Source: Onchocerca volvulus
Taxonomy: Eukaryota > Nematoda > Chromadorea > Rhabditida > Onchocercidae
DNA length: 64,000 nucleotides
Assembly (NCBI GenBank): GCA_000499405.2
Contig: HG738139.1
Coordinates: forward strand, 2,026,976 to 2,090,975
Direction: 5' to 3'
The translations under genes and the position numbers were made by a program. The notes below the pieces were generated by a model. That model was not told where the DNA came from, ran no database searches, and worked only from the letters and a program-made list of their open reading frames with translations. Within the stretch, counting starts at the first letter, position 1. Every line of letters begins with the position of its first letter. Positions 1-14,124 of the stretch are shown here, in pieces.

Positions 1-984
1 AATAATTTAACTTTTTCAGTATTCCCAACAAAACATGTTTAATACTATCATAAAATAACTTTTATATTTCAAGAAGCTTCCTTATCCTAAAATTTATCGA
101 ATTTATTTATTGCAAAAAAATAAAAAATAATTTTTGAATTATCTCTTTCCTAACAGTCAAGTTTATCATGACGTCAGAAATTTATTTCTACTGCAGTGAA
201 TTATTTAATTTAAATCAAATATCTCGAAAAGTGCATTGATGAATATTTGTACTGAAAATTTATCCAACCGTATTTTTCTTTAAAAAAAAATAAAAAATAA
301 AAAGAAAAGAAAGGAAATAATAAAAAATTTATTATATTTCGACAAAAGATAAAATTAAAATTTCTAAAACACCAAAAATTCATTTCTTAACTTCAATTCA
401 ATAGGGAATTATAAAAGATGATTTAAATTGCTTTTTGCTAAGAATATTCCGAAGAAAATAAGTAATAATGCCTTTATTTCAAAAAATTTTTTTGAAATAA
501 CTTTTCTGAATTAATCCATCTTTTTAAATTCTAAGCAATAAAAAGAAAAAAGAAATTATTAAGAAATCAATCCAATCAAAATTACTTCACAATGACGCAA
601 AGTCCTCCAACTCATTGCGACGATTCAAAAGCAGTTATAGAAATTTATAATGAAAAAATTGAAATTTGTAATATTGCATGATGATTTTACATTGATATAT
701 CTATACGAAAATTTCAAAAAAATTAGACGATATGTTGGAAATGGAAACGAAACCTTTTGTGATAATGGAATTTTCGCATAAAATGGATCGCAAAAAAAAA
801 AATTGAAAAATCGTCCTTTTTCTTCTTAAAATAAGCGATTCGAACAAAATGCATCAATAATGAATGCATCCTTATTCCATTTCACTTTATCACATGATGA
901 GAATTATTTGAGTCTTCTCAATGCTTCAGTAAAAATGCGAATTTTCCGACGAATAAATAATTTGATTATCAGAATATGTCTGAA

Positions 985-1080
985 TTACTTTCTCAGAATT
1001 ATCAGAATCAGAAATCATTATCAGAAATATATATACATTATCAGAACCAGAATCAGAATCATTAGATTATCAGAATCCTT
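985..1080. repeat. Degenerate ATTATCAGAA tandem repeat
   Basis: The motif ATTATCAGAA/ATCAGAATC recurs about every 6 to 17 bases through this stretch. The copies are uneven. The open frame at 860-1153 that covers it is composed of this repeat and is not taken as a gene. Confidence 0.6.
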
Positions 1081-3959
1081 CATTTATGCATTTTCTCGAC
1101 ATAATGCTGAATACTTTTTGCATGATAGATATGACAAAAAAATTGAACTATAAATATCACGGAAATCTCTATACTTTTTTGTTATCACATAATAGGAATT
1201 ATTTGAACCTTCTGAATGCTCAATAAAAATGCTAATTTCATGATGAATAAATGATTTGATTATCAAAAATCAATTTCTAGATTTGATATTAAATATATTT
1301 CAGAAAATATATGATAAACCTGAAATATAAAATATCATGAAAATCTCGGTATTTTACAGCCGACAAATAATTTTGAATTACCAGTTCTTCATATATTTTT
1401 TCAAAATTTCAAATTTTTAATCTTAATTTTAAATTTAAATTTTAAATTGGCCAGCAATCTAATTTGAAATTCGGCAAGTCATGCTATTACTTTTTATTGG
1501 TAGCACATAATTTGCTTACATTGCAAGCTAATTTTAGATTTTGCCCCATCTTCCTTTTTTTTCTTTTTTCAATTTTTGATTAATGACTTTGCGTTTATTT
1601 CAGTAAATACGAGAATTGTGGAGAATTCCGGATCCGGAATTTTGTTTTTATTATTCGCGAGAATGTGAAAGAATTCCCAATTCAATATTTTATTCTATGA
1701 TGGATAACTATTTATACTGCAGAATTTTTTTTTTTTTTCCAACTCGAATTTATCATTTTAAATTTCCTAGTAAAAAGTGTAATGGATGATAACCACCAAA
1801 GTTGTTCAGTTGTACTTTCGGAAGTGATATCAGCAAATGATAAATTACTAAATTACTCGTATCATTGATAAGACTAAAAATCAAATCCGGATTTTTTCTC
1901 CGCTTTCTCTGTTGTGTTTGTATCGTTATTTAATTTATAAATCGCAAAAATTTACTTTATTCGCTTTCGAAAGTTAAAGTTTCAATATTGTATCCTTCAA
2001 ATCAACCAAATATAATTGTAAAATTTCAAATTAACTATGAGCTACTTTCAAATTTCAATCCTAAAATTCCAAAATTTCTTATAAAAAAAAAAAAAAAAAA
2101 TTTCGGAAATTTTCAAATTTTACCATTTTGCATTTAGTTTATCATTGATATCAACTAATGAATTTTCTTTTTTTTTTTTTGTTTTTTATAATTTGCTAAA
2201 ATTTTCATTGCAACAAAAATTTCATTGCGCAATTGACTGAATTGTTGTAAGGGAAGTTTCGATTTAGTTTAATTTTTGGGGAAAAAAAAAAAGGAAAAAA
2301 AAAGTTAAGAAGAATTTTCGATCGATTCGAAAAAGTTTTTGTTCATAGTTAAACAACACGAATGGTGATGATGGCTTTTTCACAAAAAATTTTTATCCTT
2401 GAAGGAGCCATTTTCGATTCGAAATTGTAAAGTAAAGTGCAGCTTTTTTGGAAGATGTAAAAATTTAAGAATGAAAAAAAAAAAAAGAAGAAAAATGAAT
2501 AAGAAAAGTTTCAAGAGAAAAAAAAAGAAAAAACATAAGAATGAATATTTGCTGCTTTTTTTGGCCCCCAAAAAAAAAGTTATAAAAGCAATCAAAAAAT
2601 TTCAAAAAGGATTAAACGAAATGAGAAAAAAGAAAGAATTGAAGCTATTTAATGAGGTAGAACAAAAAAAAAATAAAAAAATAAAAAGAATTTATTTTCT
2701 TTTTAAATTTTTTTCAAAAAATGAAATATCAAAATCGAAAAAATTACGATCATTTATGTTTGATTATTTAGAATTTCGTGAAATTTCGTTTCTTCAAATT
2801 TGACTGTTTGAATTTATTTTTTATGAAATTGAAATTTTATATTCAAATGATAACAAATTCTATTTAATATATTCAAAGAATGAAAAGAAAAATTAATTTC
2901 GAGATTTTTTAAATAAATAATAATAATTCACGCTTTTATTACAGAAATCTTTGCAGAAATTTTGAAACATTTCTGATTTGAAATTTCTTATTCTTCAAAA
3001 ACTTTAAATTTTTTTTTATCTGTTTTGAAAAAATATATGATTTTTAAATATAAATCAATATTATTTATTCAAATTAATATTATTTTTTGTTAATATTATT
3101 TATTACTTATTTTCTTTTTTCTGTTATTATCATTTATCACTTAAACATTATCTATCACTTTAACCCAAAAAAAAAAAAAAAAAAAGAATTGCTCATCTGT
3201 TATCTTTTGTCGAATAGTTCAATATTAGTAAGCTTTATTATTTAATGCTATTTATCGATGCATTTCAGGCCTAGGCCGGTTTTTCTTCCAATCGAAGTCT
3301 TAAGGCTTAGTTGGCTGGAAATTTGATGTAAATGTTCAATAAAATAAGCCTAGAAGTTATGAAAATGAGGAAAGAAAATTGCTGCTGAAGAAGGAAGTTG
3401 ACAAAATGGATAAAAAGAGATGCAATTAGTAGATTGCATCACAGATGATCGATTTCTATTCTTCGTCCGCCTATCTCTTCAAAATTTGTTTAAATTTTAA
3501 ATAAAATCAGGATGATTGGCTAAGAAGAGTAATTCTAAAATTTTTTGCACAATCAAAAAAAAAAAATTAGTGAAATATAATCATTAATCAAAGTTGCAAT
3601 TTTAATGTATAATTCTTCTCATAAGCAAAAATGGCAAAGTTAGACACTTGGCCAATTAAACTTGGCTGGTTGAACTTGGCTGATATCTGAGAAAAGCTAT
3701 AATTTAGTTTTATGAAAAGACTAGGCTATAAGGTAAAATGAACGGATAACATTTTTCAAAATGTATTTATAGAAATTTTTGACATAAATCAGCCGTGAAC
3801 TAATATGCAAATGGATTTTCACACTACAATCTAACTTCTTTAGGAATTAATTTTTAGAAAAAAAAAAACTTGGTTTGAAAAAAAAAACAAATTTAAAATT
3901 TTTACTAATTTAACAGAAATAAATTCCCAAAAAAATCAGCGAATATCGTGATACGGAAT

Positions 3960-4029
3960 CTGCTTGTGGACGTTGTACATCGTGGTGCGCACTAGGCTCC
4001 GCACCACGATGTACAACGTCCACAAGCAG
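3960..4029. repeat. Perfect 30-bp inverted repeat (hairpin)
   Basis: Bases 3960-3989 and 4000-4029 are exact reverse complements, 30 of 30 pairs, around a 10-base loop (3990-3999). The arms are about half G+C, unlike the AT-rich flanks, and a T-run follows directly. The transcript from either strand would fold into a long uninterrupted stem. It could be a small-RNA or hpRNA precursor, a foldback-element remnant, or a local replication product. Typical animal pre-miRNAs have mismatches and this one has none. Confidence 0.85.
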
Positions 4030-7000
4030 TTTTTTAAAAATCCAAAAATTGCAAGATTTATAGTTTCGATTAGTAAAAAATGGATTACGATGATTAATTA
4101 AAATTCAAAGTTTAGTGAGTTGGAAAAACTTTTTGTTTTATTAATGAACGAAAACAAAATGTTTTTGAACTTTTATTTTTCTTGAAGTTCTGATAAATTT
4201 GAAAATTTTTATTTCATTGAAAAACTTTGATCGATTAAACTAATTCAGAATTTATTCAAAGTTTCAACATTAATTTGAAAGACTGTAAACTCGAATAATT
4301 CGGTCATGAATTTGCAAAAACAAAGGAAAAACTTTTTTTAGTCGAACTATAATAATTTAAAATTTTTATTTGCATTTTTTGGCTAATCCGAAAATTTACG
4401 ATTTGCTTAGATTAGTGGCTGTCACAGTTGATAATTAACGAATAATTTCAAGAAATTAAATTTATAACAATAATACATCCTAAATAATATATCTGCAAAT
4501 GAATTCTTTCAATTTAAGTTTAAAATAAGATCAAAATCTTGAAATGAAGAAAAAAAATTATCAGAAAATTCCAATTATTCATGCAATCATTTACACTTAT
4601 CACAAGATGATAAACTTTATTGAACTGACGGTAATCGACGATTCCTGTCGATGACATTTATCGATTTTTGCGATGGCTTTATCGATTTTTGACGATGACA
4701 ATTAATACTAATATCAAACAATATATTTGCAAATAAATTGCTTAATTAAAATTTAAAATATGATCAAATTTTGAAATAAAAAAAATGATTCAAAAATTCA
4801 AATTATTCATGCTGATCACAAAATAATAAATTCTATTGAATTGACGATAATCATCAATTTATAGCGATGGCATTTATTGATTTTTTTTATTGATTTTTGG
4901 TGATGAAAACTAATAATATCAACCTAAGTTGAATTGTCATGCATCCTTGAAATAATCGATAATAACATAATACTCAACAAACTTTAGAAGAGGTTACTCA
5001 AGAGTCGAAATAATTTTATTAAATGGGCAATCAATTGAATTGAATTGAAGAATGGGATATTTAATTTGATCGAGCAAATTTAAAATTTCAATTAAATTAG
5101 AAATATATTTAATCAAAATCATTAAATTAATCATTGATAAAATGATTGATGAGGAGAAATTTCATACCATTACTATAATAGTTATACGAAGGGAAATTTT
5201 TCCTCTCTCAATGACAACAGTTGGCAAAATTATGCATATAAATATATATATTTGTTAATACAAAATTGTCGTTTCAATCAAAATTTTGTTTCAAAACTAG
5301 TCTTTCAATTGGTGAGGTTTGCGAAAAACTGGATATAATTTGGATATTTTGATCGCAACTTCTTGTTTTCCAATTCCTTTTTCGGTGCTTTTCGATCAAG
5401 CACCTATTATCGTATCTAGCAAATTTATCGCTTCGTTCAATTTATTTAAATTAGTAAAAAGCTTTTATGACGTTTAAATTCTAAGAATACCTGAGAAATC
5501 TAAGAATAGCAAAAAATGAATGGCAAATTTGATGAAATTTTTGAAAAACATCTAAGTTAGCATTTCGAAAATTGCAAATTTAAATTAATAAAATACGCTA
5601 TGATATTTAAATTTTAGGAATGCCTAAGAAATTTTAAGAATGACAAAAAATTTTTTCAAATTAAAATATAAGAATGGAAGAGAAATTTTTTTAAAAAAAA
5701 CATCTAAGTTAGCATTTTGAAATTACAAATTCAAATTGATGAAATGCGAATTCTTTTTTTCTTTGCAAAATGATACTATAAATAGTTTGAGAAACTTTTT
5801 TTAAATTGCACTTGCTTTTAATAGAAATAGGAATAGAAATAAAATAAAAATTCAAATTTTATTTTTTATGCAAAAGTAATCGTTTAATCGTTTATTTATT
5901 GATTGTTTACTTTTATTCATTCACTTACTTCTTTAAGAGAAGATTAATTTCGATTCCAAAATCTTATTTTGCGATGAACCATTCATTATTTTTTGGGCTA
6001 ACATACTTTTGATAAAATTTCGAAATTTAACAGAAGCCAAAAATTGAATCAACAATAATCCAAGCAATTTTATGAATACATAATTTAAGAATACGTACTT
6101 TTTTTTTGTGCATTTTTCATTTTTTTTCTTTTTTTATTCTAAATTGAAGAAACGTGAATCGCATTTCTTAAAATCATGTATTTATATTAATTTTTTCTTT
6201 TCCATCATATTTCTTCATTTTCCAAACATACCGTTTAGTTCATTGTCTTAATTGTTTCTTAATTACAAATTTCTTAATTGCTAATTTTTCTTTAATTGCA
6301 TCGTAATCATCCTGGTTTGATTTTCTAGTTAAAATCGCTATTTTTGCTTTTTCGCTGAATCAAATTCGATCCTTCTACAATGACTTCTTACGATTAGTCA
6401 GAAATTACACAAAAAATTGAACTAATTGAAGTGAAGCAAAATAGGAGCATTGAACTAAAAAATATGTCATAAATTTGATGATAAAATTTAAAATTATAGC
6501 AAAATTTAAAAATTTCGTTGTTTTTCATCTTTATTACATTATCATTGCTTTGATGGAACACTTGCTAGTCGTTTATTGAGAGGAAGAATTCAACGTATAA
6601 ATACATACATTTTGCGATTCAAGAAACTCATCCATCAACTCTTTGCATTTTTGGAATTTTATTTCTGTTCATTCCACGAGAAATTCACAATATCATTATT
6701 ACTGATAAATAGATAGCGGGGAGAGAGCTATTGGCAAAGGGCGAGGGAGAAGAAAGAACTTGAAACAAGTTTATTTTACTGGTTTCAAAAGGACGAGAGC
6801 AACAGCGAGGAATGTAAAAAGGACGCGTGATCGGAAGGAATCATTGATGATGTTAAAATTCATGAAATGGACGATTGTCATTGATGATGACAGTAGTAGT
6901 ATGGATGGAAGTTGTTGTTGTTGTTATTGTGCAATAACAGAAAACCATAATATCGCAGAAAATAGCGATCTTTCTACTTTTTCATTCTTTAGCAAAAAAA

Positions 7001-7810
7001 ACTATAATATCGCAGGAAATTGCGGTCTTTATGCTCTCTATTTTATTTTTTTGCGAATTCTTTTTTTTACGAAATATTCATATCCCATTGTTCCAATCGT
7101 TTCATTGATAATAAAATTGCATTAAATATTACGCTTATTTAATGATATCTTGATTGCAATATTTTTTCGAATTTCAAAATTTTTAATCGTTAAATTTTTA
7201 ACTTTTAAATATTCTAATAAATTATTATTTGTCAAAAATTGAATATAAACTCATTTCAAAAGTTTTGACTTTTTTTTCAATCGTTGATTTCTTTGAAAAA
7301 CTCTATGAAGTTTTTGATTCATAAGTTAATTTTAATCAATTTCACCTAATTTCACTCATTTTCATTCAGAAATTAATTAATATTTTCTGAATAAAATTTT
7401 TTGACAAATTTCTAAGTATTAGTTGAAAATTTTCTTTATTTTTTTTCCACAAATATTTTATTGAAAAGACTTATTCGTCTTTTTTTTCACTATATGTGTA
7501 AAACTTCCTTTCTTTTTTTCATTTTTTTTTTTCGTTTCACTAAAAACCTGACATACCGAAGAAAAATCAACAAAAACTCTTTTTTCTTTTCTTTTTCCTG
7601 TCGCAAAATTTAAATCGCAAATCGGTGGCAGAAGATTACGGTCATCAGATGATTGAAGTTTATCAGAATTATTTTTTTATTCCCAATTATCAGATATTTA
7701 AATATTGGAAAATTTTTTTAATTTGTTTTTCAAAAAAATTCAAACTTTCCTGCACTTTTTCTTCCTTTTCTTCACAATTACATCAAAATTTATTGTAAAA
7801 AGGAAGTTAT

Positions 7811-7905
7811 TTGCATGCAACACATTGCATGCAATTTTCATCTTGCATGCAGTACATTGCATGCAATTTTCATCTTGCATGCAGTACATTGCATACAGCA
7901 TAAAA
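7811..7905. repeat. 32-bp tandem repeat, about three copies
   Basis: Copies start at 7811, 7843 and 7875. Each begins TTGCATGCA and contains a second TTGCAT block, so every unit carries internal GCATGC palindromes. The third copy is incomplete and diverges at its end. Confidence 0.8.
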
Positions 7906-9416
7906 TCCTGCTTTCTTTCAATCTAACTTTTCTTTCTTCCTTTTTTCGCTTTACTATTATCCATCATTAATTAGGTCGATTAAATTATGCGGTTTTCAAT
8001 TTACCCGTAATTAATTGGCTAATTCGATCTGGTTTTTCTTATTTTAAAAATTTTCAAATTTTTTTCTTTTTTTTTTTCAAAGTTGAAAGCCAGAAATGAA
8101 TAAATTGGAAGGAAAAAATGAAAATATCTTAAATGAAAAAGTCTATATCTTCTTAAATTTGCCCAATTAATTCCTAATTTTGGCCATCTTTTTCTGCAAG
8201 AATATAATTCTTTTTTTTCGAAAATTCAATTTCCAAGTGGATTTACTGAATTTGTAAATCTTGAAATAGTAATTTTTTAAATTTAGTATTACATTTTCAA
8301 TTTCTGAAATTATTTCGGTCATTTTTTTTTTTTTTTTTCAAGAATATAATCCATACATTCATCCTAGAGGTCAATATACAAACTGGATTTATCAGACAGC
8401 AGTCTTAAAATAGTGATACTTTAAATTTTATATTAAGTTTTTTCTAGTTTTTCAAATATGAATCTTCAAAATGAACAGAAAATACATGACAATTTACTCG
8501 AAATTAATCAAAAAAAATTTTTTAATTTTATGCAAATCAAAAGTTGTTGAATTTTTGTAGGCCAACAATCAAGTTTGCTAATTTGACATTATAAATTGCT
8601 TTTCTATAAAGGAATTTTAAAAGTAAATGATTGAAAAATATACAAATAAATAGTAATTTTTCTGGAATTTGCTCATTTAAATTAAAATGAATTCGTTTTT
8701 AAATGCATTCATTCTTGAATCGAATTTTATATTAATTGATATCTTAATAGAAATGACAATCATCCAAATTGAAAAATTAGCACTTTTTCAAGAATTTTAA
8801 AACTTAAAATACTAAATTATTTTCTTTTTAAATTAAATGTAAAAAAATGTAATTTGAAATATCAAGTACTAAAGTATTTTCATTTAAAAATTCATCAATT
8901 TTCATATTCAAAAAATAAATTTGTAAAGGAAACGAGGAAAAATGCAATCTTTTTCGAAGTAATGTTCATTTATTCATTCAACACCACTGCTACCACTTTT
9001 TTTTATTTTCAACTTTTTCTTGGTAAATTGACGGAAACCGGATTGATACCAAAAAAAAAAAAAAATGAAAGAACTTTTCGTTGCATTTGATGTCATTTCA
9101 TTCTTTATATTTGCGATGTGTTTTTGAGAAGTTGAAGAATTCAGATTCTATCATCATTTCGATTTTAAATATTTTAGGTTATTTTTAATTTTCATATTCA
9201 TTTCTCTTCATTTTTGTAGCATTTTAATATTGAAAATATCCTTCCTAAAAAAATTTTTAAGATCAAACATCAATTGTTGATTCTGAAATTGTCTTTTCAC
9301 ATTCGTTGCATTTTCAATTCTTTGCGAATTAACCAAATGATTTTGCATTGAATAAGACAAGGAATAGAGGAAAGTTATTTGCAACTTTCGACCTTTGAAC
9401 TTCAATTTCCTACTTT

Positions 9417-9443
9417 TCAATCAATCAATCAATCAATCAATCA
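9417..9443. repeat. (TCAA)n microsatellite
   Basis: About six uninterrupted TCAA units. Confidence 0.85.
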
Positions 9444-9620
9444 CATAGACATAAATCTTTATAATATTCTAAAATTATTCCAAATACTTCTAAAGATACT
9501 TTTGAATTTTTTAATTTGTCTTTAAAAAATTCTTTTTAGTAAAGGTAAATTGAATGATTCACGAATGAATTATTCATAAACAGCAAAGGGAAAGTAAATA
9601 AACTTGTTCTAGGAAAGTTG

Positions 9621-9625
<5 letters not shown>

Positions 9626-9713
<88 letters not shown>
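9626..9713. repeat. Poly-T / poly-A / poly-T homopolymer block
   Basis: About 39 T, then 14 A, then 35 T. The A-run can pair with either T-run. The exact lengths may not be reliable because such tracts are prone to sequencing and assembly error. Confidence 0.85.
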
Positions 9714-9714
<1 letters not shown>

Positions 9715-10407
9715 TGATGATTTCATAACGAGAAAAAAATTTGGATAGTATTTCTTTTTTTAAATTTAAATTACTGAATAAATTTCGAGACATACTACCT
9801 CGTTAATGACTCATACTTTATTTAAATTATAGGCATTTTTGGTATCGTTATTTCTGTCCAATAAATTCGTTATTTGAAATTTTTTCAGTTTCCCAAAATT
9901 TCAGTTACTTTGTATATGATGTGACTCAGTTAATCCTGATTCTAAAAAATGAAAAAAAATAGGAAATTAAGCAAAATAATTAGTTAAGTAAAAATAATCG
10001 AAATTCATAATGATAAAAAAAAAAGTTGGAAACTGAATTAATCCTAACCTTTTCGCAGGATCGTTCAAAATGATTTCATTAGACTTTAATTCTCATTTAA
10101 TTAATTAGGCTTAGCTTTCATTCAATTAGATTTTTTCATTCAAGATAATATTCGTGTTATCGACAGCCAAAAAATTATTACTTGAAATCAGATTACATAA
10201 GATTCTTAAAAAATAAGCGATAAATATATTTTTGTGTTTTTTACAGTTCATTTTACAAACGTGAAAAAATTAAAATTAAAAATTTAAAATTAAAAATTTT
10301 CAAAATTTTATATTTTATCAAAATGCCAGATAAAGTGTTATATTTTGAAGACTTTACGTGAGTCTATGATGTAATAGAAGTTTTTCTCTTAGATATCAAA
10401 TAGCGAT

Positions 10408-10535
10408 ACGTGTGATCATACGTAGTAATAAATAATCATACGTGTAAAGTACGTGTGATCGTACGTAACAATAAATAATCATAGGTGTATAGTACGTGTG
10501 ATCTTGTAATCATACGTGATAATGAGCCAAAATAT
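10408..10535. repeat. 43-bp tandem repeat with CGTACG/ATACGT cores
   Basis: Units starting ACGTGTGATC occur at 10408, 10451 and 10494, exactly 43 bases apart. The first two are near-identical over their length and the third degrades. The units contain ACGT-type palindromic cores. Confidence 0.8.
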
Positions 10536-12000
10536 CAAAATATGCATTATCAACAAAAATAATGCCCACAAATTTGATAATTTTGATACAAATGAATTAT
10601 TGCATATTTTGCGTTAAAATGTTCAAATAAATTGAATTAGATCAGACGAAATTGAGTAAATGAGTATTTAAATAATCAGATATAATTTATATTAATTACT
10701 CAATTTAATTAGAGCATTTCTTATTTAACATCATCCTATATGAATCATTTTAGATGATTGGTAGCTAAATAACAGGTATTAATGTGTGATATTCTTAATA
10801 ACAAATTATTTGTGAATGTTCAATTAAATCAAAATATTTCGTCTTTTCCCCCTCAAGTGATAATGTTTCACTTCAAATGCAAATTCATCCCAACACTTTT
10901 CTCTCTTTTCGTTCTTAAAATTGCTCTCATCGAAGAGATTTTATGAATCTTAATTTTGATTTTATTAGTAATTAAGTCTAATTAATCAATTCTTGTCAAA
11001 TATTCATCTCTTTCATTCCTATTAATCCCGAGACAAATTAAATCCTCAAATCAACAAATATCGAATAATTTCATCATCTCTTTAACGGTAATTTAACATT
11101 TTAACAAATTTCAAGCATAAATTAAAAATTAGAAATTAAAAATTAAATACAATCATTTAAGACTTAAATTAAAGTCATTCATTTATTTATCAAGAAATTT
11201 CAACTTTTTAATATATCAAAAATTTCATAATAATTTTATATGTTCAAATTATTTGGAATAATTCACATTTGCTAATAACAATTAGTAGTAATATTTAAAT
11301 TTTAATTAAATCAATTTGAAAGAGCATTTTTCGCGTTTCTTCGGAAAAAAAAATCCAAAATTTCATGACTTCATTTCAAGATATATTTAAAATAATTCAA
11401 AAAAAAAATATAAAATCAAAATAAATTAGAGTGCATTTAGAAAATGTCATTGAAGTAAATCATCGAACTCGTTCATACTTTCAAGAAAATTCAACTCAAT
11501 TTTTGTAATTTCTTCTTTTTTTTTCTTAAAATTTTCAACTTTTTAATGAACTCACTCTTCCTTTTGCAATAATTTTTCAAATCATTCTTCTCTTCCTTTC
11601 GTATTGATGCAATATTTTGAATAAAAAAAAAAAAAAAAATAGACATTTCTGGCAAAATTTTGAATTATTGATGAGTAATTTCATTTCTTGGCACATTTTT
11701 TTCATTGTTCCCACTTCAGAAATCGAAATTTATTTCGAAAAATTTTCCACTTCATTTGTCACGTTTTACAAAAATTTGATAAATTTACAATTTTTGAAGC
11801 ATCAAAAAACTTGATGTATTAATTGACAATTTAAATGAATATAATTCATTGCTCAACATTTAATTTCTTCAAAGTTGATGGGAACAACTCTATTTAAGCA
11901 TAAAAATTTTATCAAATTATTCAACAATAATGATAGTGACATTTTGAAATTACACAAATTGAAAAAATAAATTAAAAATTCATTGCAAAATTCCGTCATT

Positions 12001-12050
12001 TTATGAAAGATTCCTGTGGATTTTTTTTTTTTCACAGGAATCTTTCATAA
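12001..12050. repeat. Perfect 18-bp hairpin with T-rich loop
   Basis: Bases 12001-12018 and 12033-12050 are exact reverse complements. The loop is 14 bases, almost all T. Flanks do not extend the pairing. Confidence 0.85.
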
Positions 12051-12316
12051 TTTGAATTCTAAAATTCCAAAATTTTAAAATTGAATAATTCCAAAATTTC
12101 AAAATTGAATAATTATGATTTCTTCCTACTTTTTGCAAATACAAACAAGTTTTTCGTTAAAAAAAAAAATTATTCTATCCGAAAATCTTGAAAAAACTAT
12201 CAGTCTTACGGAAGTAAAATTCAGTTTGAAAAAAAAAAAGTTGAAGTATGAGTTTAGTAATATAAATTTTAAAAATTAATTATTCCAAAAATTTTATTTA
12301 AATAAATAATATTCTC

Positions 12317-12317
<1 letters not shown>

Positions 12318-12347
<30 letters not shown>

Positions 12348-12349
12348 TT
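12318..12349. repeat. (TTTTG)n microsatellite
   Basis: Several consecutive TTTTG units inside a T-rich tract. Confidence 0.75.
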
Positions 12350-14124
12350 CCTAATAGTTGATCGTTTTATTTGCCGAGAACCAGTTTTGTGATAATTTTT
12401 TGATATACGAAAAGTGATGAAGTCTATTAGATGAGAATAGCATCGGTAAAGATAGATTAATTAATTAATTTATTTCAATTTCATTAAATTCATTCAATTT
12501 CTTTTCCTTTTCTTTTTCCAAAACAAACAATTAAAATTGAATAATTAAGAAATTCCAGTTTATTTTTAGAAATTAAGAATGAATAATTCATTAATTTCTG
12601 TTCGTTTTTTTTCTTCATAAAGAAATTTTACAATTTTAAAATTCGTGTTTTTTTTTTAAATTTTTTAAAAAATTGCAAATTAATGTAAGACTGGAATAAA
12701 AGTACTTTAAAGTACGTATAGTATGTATTCAAAATGATCGAATCAATTAAGTAATTAAACAAATAAACGAAGCAAATCGAATGAGTAATTGAGTAAACAA
12801 ATTTCTTGAGCATGTGAAATGTTGCTGCATATGATGAGAAATGCTTGTTTATTTTTTCAACCGATAAATAGTTTGTACAATTTGAATGGAGTAGAAAATT
12901 TAAATTTTATAATAATTGCAACAGAAGAATGTTATAGAATTTATTGATTAATTATTAATTAAATAATTCAGTAATTTTAAATTATCAAACCAGTCATTGT
13001 GTTTGATTAAATCAACCTCCCTTTCTTTTTCCACAACTAATCAATCGATTGTTATTCTTCACATTCGTCACCATTTTTTAAGTATTATTTTTAAGTATTG
13101 ATGATCAATTTGCGCCGCGGTATTCTAGTGGATTTTAAAATGTTACATTTCATTGAAATCTTTCATTTATTTGCTGTAATTCAAAAGTTTGATTTAAATA
13201 TTAAATTTTAAAAATGTACAAGTTAAGTTCTCTGCAAAGAAAAATACCGTACGAATTTGTGGAAATAAATATGAAAAATGCTCTTCAAGCGCAAAAATGT
13301 TATTAACTTAAATTGGCCATCAAAAAAATTAATTTTTAGAAATTTTGATTGCAAATTTTTTCAAAAATTTCTCATTCATTTGATACTATTTAATTTGTTA
13401 TAGAAGAAGTTATTTATTCGTGAGAAATATTCCTAAAAAGATAAATGGTAATTTTTCTTTTTTTTTTTTGTTCAATATATTTTACCAATACGACTTTTAA
13501 AATTGTTAACAATTTATTGGATTTCATTTATTCGATACTTATATACGATTTAAATTCGTGAGAAATATTGCAATCGTATTTTGGATATTTCTAAAATTAA
13601 ATTTTCAAATATAAACTTTGCATACTGGAAAATTTGAAATATCATTGTAATGGACATACTTTTCAAGTTGCAGCAATTTAAGTTATTGAAAAATTTGAAT
13701 TATCGATTGATTAAGTATATATATTTTTGCGATTCAACGATAGAATATCTCTTCTTTCCTTTTATTAACAGTTAGCTTTTCATTGAATAATTTACTTTGT
13801 CTAATAAAACTTTTTTTATTCATATTCAAGTCGCTATTTTTGATCTACATTTACGTGAGAACGTGACGTTATTTTTGTTTGTCGTTTACGTGATTACGTC
13901 TTCATCACGCGATCACGCGATAAAAAATTTGTAACGTGAAGTGTAATATATTTCCTTTCTGTCATTCTTGGCCAAATAGAGCTCAAAAAAAAGTTTCTTG
14001 CAAATGGCATATGCATATATCTTTTACATTCTTCATTTACAACTTTTCTATACCGTAATATGTTATTGAAAAAGTAATAAAAAAAAAAAAAAACCAATCA
14101 ATAATTGGTATCTCTTATCATAAG

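Noticed and set aside
860..1153. 97-residue plus-strand open frame
   Set aside because: Its middle part is the ATTATCAGAA tandem repeat.
2399..2803. 134-residue plus-strand open frame, very Lys-rich
   Set aside because: It is made of poly-A-derived Lys codons, is mirrored by a poly-Phe frame on the other strand, and has no domain or splice context.
6760..7125. 121-residue plus-strand open frame
   Set aside because: It starts at a TTG codon, its cysteine run comes from a TTG/TGT repeat, and it has no domain or intron phase support.
9536..9793. Minus-strand Lys/Phe open frame
   Set aside because: It is only the homopolymer block.
7811..10535. CRISPR-like array
   Set aside because: The repeats are contiguous tandem units without unique spacers, in a eukaryotic genome.
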